A stretch of DNA of 64,000 nucleotides, taken from Rhizobiaceae bacterium. Its GTDB lineage: Bacteria > Pseudomonadota > Alphaproteobacteria > Rhizobiales > Rhizobiaceae. The position numbers and the translations under genes were made by a program. The notes beneath the pieces were generated by a model. The model was not told the origin of the DNA. It did no database searches and saw only the letters and a list, made by a program, of their open reading frames with translations. Positions 59,435 through 64,000 of this stretch are shown piece by piece (position 1 is the stretch's first letter; every line of letters starts with the position of its first letter). The stretch is from positions 196,877 to 260,876 of the forward strand of contig JARGOF010000002.1 of the NCBI GenBank assembly GCA_029212415.1, given 5' to 3'.

Positions 59435-60139
59435 ATGTTCTCAAATACCTATCCGGACCGTGCAGTGGTTGCCGAAATGGTCGCCAAGATGCTTGTCGAG
59501 ATCAAGGCGGTGCATTTCCGTTCTGACAAGCCCTATACATTCACCTCAGGCCTGGCCAGTCCCGTCTATATCGATTGCCGCAAGCTGATTTCCTATCCGC
59601 GCATCCGTTCGGCGATTATGGATTTTGCCGTGGGCACCATCCAGCGTGGAGCCGGTTTCGAGCAGTTTGACAGTGTGGCCGGCGGCGAAACGGCGGGCAT
59701 TCCCTTCGCCGCATGGATCTCCGAGCGCATGGGGCTGCCGATGCAATATATCCGCAAGAAACCAAAGGGTTTCGGTCGTGATGCGCAGATCGAAGGCGAT
59801 ATGCCGGAAGGCAGCCGGGTCATTCTGGTCGAAGACCTGACGACCGACGGTGGCAGCAAGATCAAGTTTGCCGAGGCCATTCGTTCCGCTGGCGGCACGA
59901 TCGACCACACATTCGCGGTCTTCTATTACGACATATTCAAGGATGCGCCGGAGCGCCTCAAGGCGCATGGCATGACGTTGCATTATCTGGCAACCTGGTG
60001 GGATGTCCTGGCCGTCTCGCGCAAGAACGAATATTTCGACGAGAAGACCCTGTCGGACGTGGAAGCCTTTCTGAACGCCCCACTGGAATGGTCAAGCCGC
60101 AATGGCGGCATCAGCGAACTTCCGCAAAAATCATCCTGA
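59435..60139 (+). CDS. pyrE: Orotate phosphoribosyltransferase
   Basis: 234 aa. Converts orotate to OMP with PRPP. The PRPP loop is [14 protein letters not shown] and the substrate region is in [13 protein letters not shown]. Length and order after pyrC fit. The last codons overlap the upstream extension of the following gene only if a longer start is used there, which is rejected; a 25-base gap separates them. Confidence 0.96.
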   Translation: MFSNTYPDRAVVAEMVAKMLVEIKAVHFRSDKPYTFTSGLASPVYIDCRKLISYPRIRSAIMDFAVGTIQRGAGFEQFDSVAGGETAGIPFAAWISERMGLPMQYIRKKPKGFGRDAQIEGDMPEGSRVILVEDLTTDGGSKIKFAEAIRSAGGTIDHTFAVFYYDIFKDAPERLKAHGMTLHYLATWWDVLAVSRKNEYFDEKTLSDVEAFLNAPLEWSSRNGGISELPQKSS

Positions 60140-60164
60140 AACGAAAACAATAGGGGACAAGCTT

Positions 60165-61421
60165 ATGGCAAAGTCCAATCTTCTGATCGTCGGCGCCGGG
60201 GGCGTCGGCCAGGTCACGGCCAACAAGGCTGTGCAGTTCCGCAACGATTTTGGCACGATCACGCTGGCTGCGCGCAATGAGCAAAAGCTCGATGCAATAG
60301 CGGCAGATATTCAGGCGCGATGGGGCCAGGCCAATGATGGCCCTTTGCTCAATGTGCGCACAGTCGATGCGCGCGATCCTGCCTCGATCGTCGGGCTGAT
60401 CCGCGATCTCGATGCGAAGATCGTGTTGAATGTCGCCTCTTCCTATTGCAACGCCACCATTCTGGATGCCTGCCTTGAGACCGGTGCCAGCTATCTGGAT
60501 ACGGCTCTGGCCGAGCAGGAATTTCTGGAAGACATTGAATCGCCCTGGTATTCCTATGTGGAATGGCCGCGGCGCCCCAAATTCGCAGAGAAAAAGGTCA
60601 ATGCGTTTCTGGGAATGGGCTTTGACCCCGGCGTCGTCAATATTTTCTGTGCCCATGCCAGAAAGCACCTGCTTGATGAGGTCGACACGATTGACATTAT
60701 CGACGTCAATGCCGGCGATCACGGGCGCTATTTCGCCACCAATTTTGATGCCGACATCAATCTGCGGGAGGTCAAGGAAGATGTGATCACCTGGGAGGAG
60801 GGCGCCTGGAAAACCATACCGCGCCATTCTGAATGGATGGACGTGACGCTGCCGCAGGTTGGCACCCACCGTGTTTATTCCATGGGCCACGACGAGATCC
60901 AGTCGCTGGCCGTCAATTTTCCCGGCACCGATCGCATCAGCTTCTGGATGGGATTTGGCGAGCACTATCTCAATGTCTTCAATGTGCTGGACAGTCTCGG
61001 ACTGACATCGTCAATCCCGGTGGAGGTTGATGGCGTCAAGGTTGCGCCCAACCGTCTGGTCAAAGCCCTGCTGCCCGATCCGGCCTCCCTGGCAAAGGAT
61101 TACACCGGCAAGATTTGCATCGGCGTGGATGTAAAGGGCCGCAAGGACGGCGAAGAAAAGCGTTTCTTCATCTGGTCCAATTGTGATCATCAGGACAATT
61201 ACCGTGAGGTGGGAAGCCAGTCGATCTCCTATTCCACCGGCATTCCAGTCATCACGGCGGCGCGGTTGATTGCGGATGGCACATGGAACCCGCAAACCAT
61301 GACCCATGTGGAAGAACTGGATCCTGATCCCTTTTTGGCATTGATGCCGCAAATTGGCATCGACTGGCATGTGAAGGAATTGCCTTTGGATGGCAGCTGG
61401 CCCTGGCCGGGTGAGGTCTGA
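60165..61421 (+). CDS. Saccharopine dehydrogenase-like carboxy(nor)spermidine synthase
   Basis: 418 aa. N-terminal nucleotide site LLIVGAGGVGQVTANKA, C-terminal saccharopine-dehydrogenase-like domain. The family includes LYS1-type proteins, but its coupling to a carboxynorspermidine decarboxylase identifies it as the dehydrogenase that condenses putrescine or diaminopropane with aspartate semialdehyde to make carboxyspermidine or carboxynorspermidine. Start ATG 60165, MAKSNLLIVGAGG. Seven bases before the next gene. Confidence 0.9.
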   Translation: MAKSNLLIVGAGGVGQVTANKAVQFRNDFGTITLAARNEQKLDAIAADIQARWGQANDGPLLNVRTVDARDPASIVGLIRDLDAKIVLNVASSYCNATILDACLETGASYLDTALAEQEFLEDIESPWYSYVEWPRRPKFAEKKVNAFLGMGFDPGVVNIFCAHARKHLLDEVDTIDIIDVNAGDHGRYFATNFDADINLREVKEDVITWEEGAWKTIPRHSEWMDVTLPQVGTHRVYSMGHDEIQSLAVNFPGTDRISFWMGFGEHYLNVFNVLDSLGLTSSIPVEVDGVKVAPNRLVKALLPDPASLAKDYTGKICIGVDVKGRKDGEEKRFFIWSNCDHQDNYREVGSQSISYSTGIPVITAARLIADGTWNPQTMTHVEELDPDPFLALMPQIGIDWHVKELPLDGSWPWPGEV

Positions 61422-61428
61422 GCTGCCC

Positions 61429-62601
61429 ATGACCCATGGTTTTTCCCGTTTTGACCCCGCGCGCGTGCCCAGCCCATGCCACGTGCTGGACCTTGCCCGG
61501 CTGGAGGAGAACCTCAAGCGGCTCAAGCGGGTCGCCGATGAGAGCGGCGTCGAAGTGCTGCTGGCCCTCAAGGCCTTTTCCTGTTTTGCCGTCGGTGATC
61601 TGATTTCCAGATATCTGGCGGGAACCGCAGCAAGCGGGCTTTACGAAGCACGGCTTGGAAAACAACGCTTTGGCGGGCAGGTGCACGCCTATGTGCCGGG
61701 CCTCAAGGAGCAAGAGATTGATGAATTGCTGCAATACGCAGACCATGTCATCGTCAATTCCCTCGGGCAGTGGCAGCGCTTTCGCGGTAAATTGCAGGAA
61801 AGCGCTGATGTGTCTTTCGGCCTGCGGATCAATCCGGGGCACACGGAAGTGGCCAATCCGCTTTATGATCCCTGTTCCCCCTGGTCGCGTCTGGGTGTGC
61901 CGGCAGGCGATGTGCGACCGGAAGATCTGGACGGTCTTTCCGGCATCCATGTCCACGCCCTGTGTGATCATTCCTTTGACGCCTTTGATCGCATGCTGGG
62001 TGCCGTTGAAAGCCATTGCGGCCACCTTTTTGGCACCATCGACTGGATCAATCTCGGCGGCGGACTGCTGATCACCGAAGAGGATTTCCCGCTCGACCGG
62101 TTCATTGCAAGACTGGTGGATTTTCGATCACACACCGGCCTGAAGGTCTATCTGGAGCCGGGAACAGCCGTTGCCCTGCATGCCGGCGCGCTGGTCAGCG
62201 AAGTGCTGGACCGCGCCAGCAATATCGGTGAACTGGCCATCATGGATGCTTCGGCCACTTGCCATATGCCTGATGTCATCGAAGCGCCCTTTACGCCCGA
62301 TGTTCTGGGGGCTCAAACCCTGCCGCGGGATACGGTCGCACGCGCAGGCGCGCCTGACGTCATTCGGCTGGGTGGACCAACCTGCCTTGCCGGCGATGTC
62401 ATCGGGACCTATCGGTTTGATCAGCCGTTGGAGGTGGGCGACCGGCTGGTGTTTCTCGATCTGGCCTATTACACCATGGTCAAGGCCACGACCTTCAACG
62501 GCACGCCGCTGCCGGCTCTGGCCCTGTGGGACAGCCGGACCGATGCGCTGGAGATCGTTCGGGAATTTTCCTACGAGGATTTTGAAACACGTCTGTCGTG
62601 A
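61429..62601 (+). CDS. nspC: Carboxynorspermidine/carboxyspermidine decarboxylase
   Basis: 390 aa PLP-dependent fold III decarboxylase. The N-terminal LLALKAFSCF has the PLP lysine equivalent, the glycine motif INLGGGLL and the CHMPDVI region carry the conserved substrate/PLP sites, and GGPTCLAGDVIG is the late motif with the active Cys. It decarboxylates the product of the preceding enzyme to give norspermidine or, in alphaproteobacteria, spermidine. Start ATG 61429. Coupled to the dehydrogenase. Confidence 0.93.
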   Translation: MTHGFSRFDPARVPSPCHVLDLARLEENLKRLKRVADESGVEVLLALKAFSCFAVGDLISRYLAGTAASGLYEARLGKQRFGGQVHAYVPGLKEQEIDELLQYADHVIVNSLGQWQRFRGKLQESADVSFGLRINPGHTEVANPLYDPCSPWSRLGVPAGDVRPEDLDGLSGIHVHALCDHSFDAFDRMLGAVESHCGHLFGTIDWINLGGGLLITEEDFPLDRFIARLVDFRSHTGLKVYLEPGTAVALHAGALVSEVLDRASNIGELAIMDASATCHMPDVIEAPFTPDVLGAQTLPRDTVARAGAPDVIRLGGPTCLAGDVIGTYRFDQPLEVGDRLVFLDLAYYTMVKATTFNGTPLPALALWDSRTDALEIVREFSYEDFETRLS

Positions 62602-62693
62602 TTGTGCGCTGCAACATAATTCTTTTTGTGAACAAATGAAGTGCTGCGCTGGTGGAATAGCATCCATCTGATAAATATAGGATAATTCCGTTT

Positions 62694-62739
62694 ATGCTGC
62701 AAAAATGCTGCACCCCTGTGCGCAGCATTTTTGCAGCAT
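62694..62739. terminator. Perfect 18-bp inverted repeat between nspC and LysR gene
   Basis: ATGCTGCAAAAATGCTGC (62694-62711) and GCAGCATTTTTGCAGCAT (62722-62739) form an 18-pair stem with a 10-base loop. Each arm contains ATGCTGC twice. The two convergent genes end at 62601 and 62754, so it can stop both. There is no T tract outside the stem; the internal duplication is unusual for a terminator. Confidence 0.6.
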
Positions 62740-62753
62740 AATGATCTGCGCAT

Positions 62754-63635
62754 CTAGCGGAACTGTTCTCTGTTTTGCTCGGTCTGCTCTGCGATAAAAT
62801 CCACGACGGCCTTGATGCGGCGAATGTTGCGCAGGTTTTCGTGGTAGACAATCCAGTAGGTACGTTCGACCTGCTTGTGCGGCAAAATGGGCACCAGGTC
62901 TTCATGCGGACGGGCAAGAAACTTGTGCAATATGCCGATGCCGGCACCGGCGCGCACCGCCTCCACCTGGCCCAGCACCGCCGATATCTCGAAATCCGAT
63001 TGCCAATTGCGCACGAAGTCGGAGCGGTAATGCAGCCGCGGTGAAATGATCAGGTCTTCGACGTAACCGATCAGGCTGTGGGTTTTCAAAGCCTCGTCAC
63101 TGTCGGGTGTACCGTTGAGTGCCAGATAGGCTTTCGAAGCGTAGAGCCCCAGCGCATAATCGACCAGTTTGCGGGTGATCAGCCGGCCCACGTCGGGGCG
63201 CTCGACGGTGATCAGAATGTCGGCTTCGCGGCGCGACAGCGAAAAACTCTGGGGAACCGGGACCAATTGTATCTTCAGACCGGGGTAGCGTTTGGTCAAT
63301 GCGCCAAGGCGCGGCGCCAGAAATGCAATGCCATAACCATCTGTCGCACCGATGCGCACCGCGCCGGTGACTTCCGTATCGGTCCTGCCGACGGCAGCGC
63401 GGGCCGACAGCATTTCGGATTCCATACGTTCGGCCGCCTGCAGGAAGGCTTCGCCCTCGGGGGTCAGATCGCAGCCATTGGTTCGCCGGACCAGCAGTTT
63501 GGACTGCAACTCTGCCTCCAGGGCGCTGACCCGCCGTCCGACTGTTGCATGGTTAAGCCCCAGCCGCCGGGAGGCAGCGAGGATTTGCCCGGCGCGGGCA
63601 ACAGCCAGAAATATGCGAACATCGTCCCAATTCAT
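62754..63635 (-). CDS. LysR-family transcriptional regulator
   Basis: 293 aa from ATG 63635. The N-terminal winged HTH (RIFLAVARAGQILAASRRLGLNHATVGRRVSALE) and the C-terminal substrate-binding domain (VRIGATDGYGIAFLAPRLGAL) are typical. It is divergent from mmsA, whose start is 118 bases away, and is therefore likely to regulate it. The in-frame ATG 63725 would add 30 residues without homology. Confidence 0.9.
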   Translation of the reverse strand: MNWDDVRIFLAVARAGQILAASRRLGLNHATVGRRVSALEAELQSKLLVRRTNGCDLTPEGEAFLQAAERMESEMLSARAAVGRTDTEVTGAVRIGATDGYGIAFLAPRLGALTKRYPGLKIQLVPVPQSFSLSRREADILITVERPDVGRLITRKLVDYALGLYASKAYLALNGTPDSDEALKTHSLIGYVEDLIISPRLHYRSDFVRNWQSDFEISAVLGQVEAVRAGAGIGILHKFLARPHEDLVPILPHKQVERTYWIVYHENLRNIRRIKAVVDFIAEQTEQNREQFR

Positions 63636-63752
63636 GCCAAACCTCCGATGGTGATTATGAGCTATAATCCACGCACAACGGTTGCGATAGTCTGCGTGTT
63701 GATTTTCAGAAATTAAAGCGCACAATAGGTCAACTCAATCTGGAGGTTTCAA

Positions 63753-64000
63753 ATGCGTGATATTGGACATTTCATCGGCGGCAAGCATGTCGCCGGAACA
63801 AGCGGGCGGACAGCGGATGTGCTGCAGCCCATGGACGGCACTGTGCAGGGCAAGGTTGCTCTTGCCAATGCGGAAGAAATGCGGGCCGCGGTGGAAGTTG
63901 CCAAGGCTGCGCAGCCGGCCTGGGCCGCGACAAACCCGCAGCGTCGTGCCCGGGTTTTCATGAAATTCCTCGATCTCGTGCATGCCGAATATGATTCACT
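63753..64000 (+). CDS. mmsA: Methylmalonate-semialdehyde dehydrogenase (CoA-acylating), 5' part
   Basis: The first 82 codons are visible before the window ends. MRDIGHFIGGKHVAGTSGR, VLQPMDGTVQGKVALANAEE and QRRARVFMKFLDL match the N-terminus of MmsA, which oxidises methylmalonate semialdehyde to propionyl-CoA in valine and inositol catabolism. ATG 63753 follows TGGAGG. The catalytic domain lies outside, so the assignment rests on the N-terminus and the divergent LysR gene. Confidence 0.82.
   Translation, partial: MRDIGHFIGGKHVAGTSGRTADVLQPMDGTVQGKVALANAEEMRAAVEVAKAAQPAWAATNPQRRARVFMKFLDLVHAEYDS

Noticed and set aside
1-64000. CRISPR arrays, rRNA operons and full insertion sequences
   Set aside because: No repeat-spacer pattern, no rRNA sequence and no transposase frame was seen.

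Overview
The window is chromosomal DNA from an alphaproteobacterium, almost certainly of the order Hyphomicrobiales (Rhizobiales). The indicators are gene order and gene content: plsC-miaB-phoH-ybeY-corC-lnt-phrR-metK-trmB; rimP-nusA-ylxR-infB-rbfA-truB-rpsO-pnp; fabI-fabB-fabA divergent from irr; rpmH-rnpA-yidC-engB close to argB and to the dapD/dapE, truA, fmt, def block; and a rhizobial-type phosphatidylcholine synthase. Genus cannot be fixed by eye.

Layout. 1-9.9 kb: membrane lipid, tRNA modification, rRNA maturation and SAM synthesis genes, mostly tightly coupled (several ATGA overlaps), with the PhrR/PraR-type regulator between lnt and metK. 9.9-20.4 kb: the translation/transcription block from rimP to pnp, preceded by three 23-bp tandem repeats and an attenuator-like hairpin, with a highly structured pnp leader. 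20.4-23.8 kb: unsaturated fatty acid synthesis (fabI, fabB, fabA) facing the iron regulator irr across a palindrome-rich spacer. 23.8-31.6 kb: rmuC, def-fmt-truA and the lysine/peptidoglycan genes dapE and dapD with small membrane proteins. 31.6-36.2 kb: a periplasmic copper pair (DUF2946, PCuAC), a HAD nucleotidase, a DMT exporter, argB and a Tat-type MsrB. 36.2-40.3 kb: pcs, engB, yidC, rnpA, rpmH, all leftward, with a near-consensus rpmH promoter. 40.5-44.7 kb: a VTT-family membrane protein, an atypical FAD disulfide reductase and an orphan histidine kinase.

44.7-56.9 kb is the accessory part. It opens with a 192-bp element bounded by 24-bp inverted repeats, then tRNA-Arg(ACG), a self-inhibited Fic protein with an apparent operator, and a ParD-like antitoxin beside a collapsed zeta-toxin gene. 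Next come an aldehyde dehydrogenase/GST/NAD-binding trio, an MBL hydrolase, an FkbM methyltransferase, a DUF3095 cyclase-like protein, and a compact cluster of SBP56 (methanethiol-oxidase family), a [2Fe-2S] ferredoxin and a DUF2182 membrane protein. The last cluster is the best candidate here for an undescribed functional unit.

57-64 kb returns to metabolism: an M42 aminopeptidase, pyrC-pyrE, the carboxy(nor)spermidine dehydrogenase/decarboxylase pair for polyamine synthesis, and a LysR regulator divergent from the 5' end of mmsA, which runs off the window.

All functional calls rest on motifs, lengths and gene context read by eye; no database search was run. Several starts are non-ATG and were chosen from ribosome binding sites.
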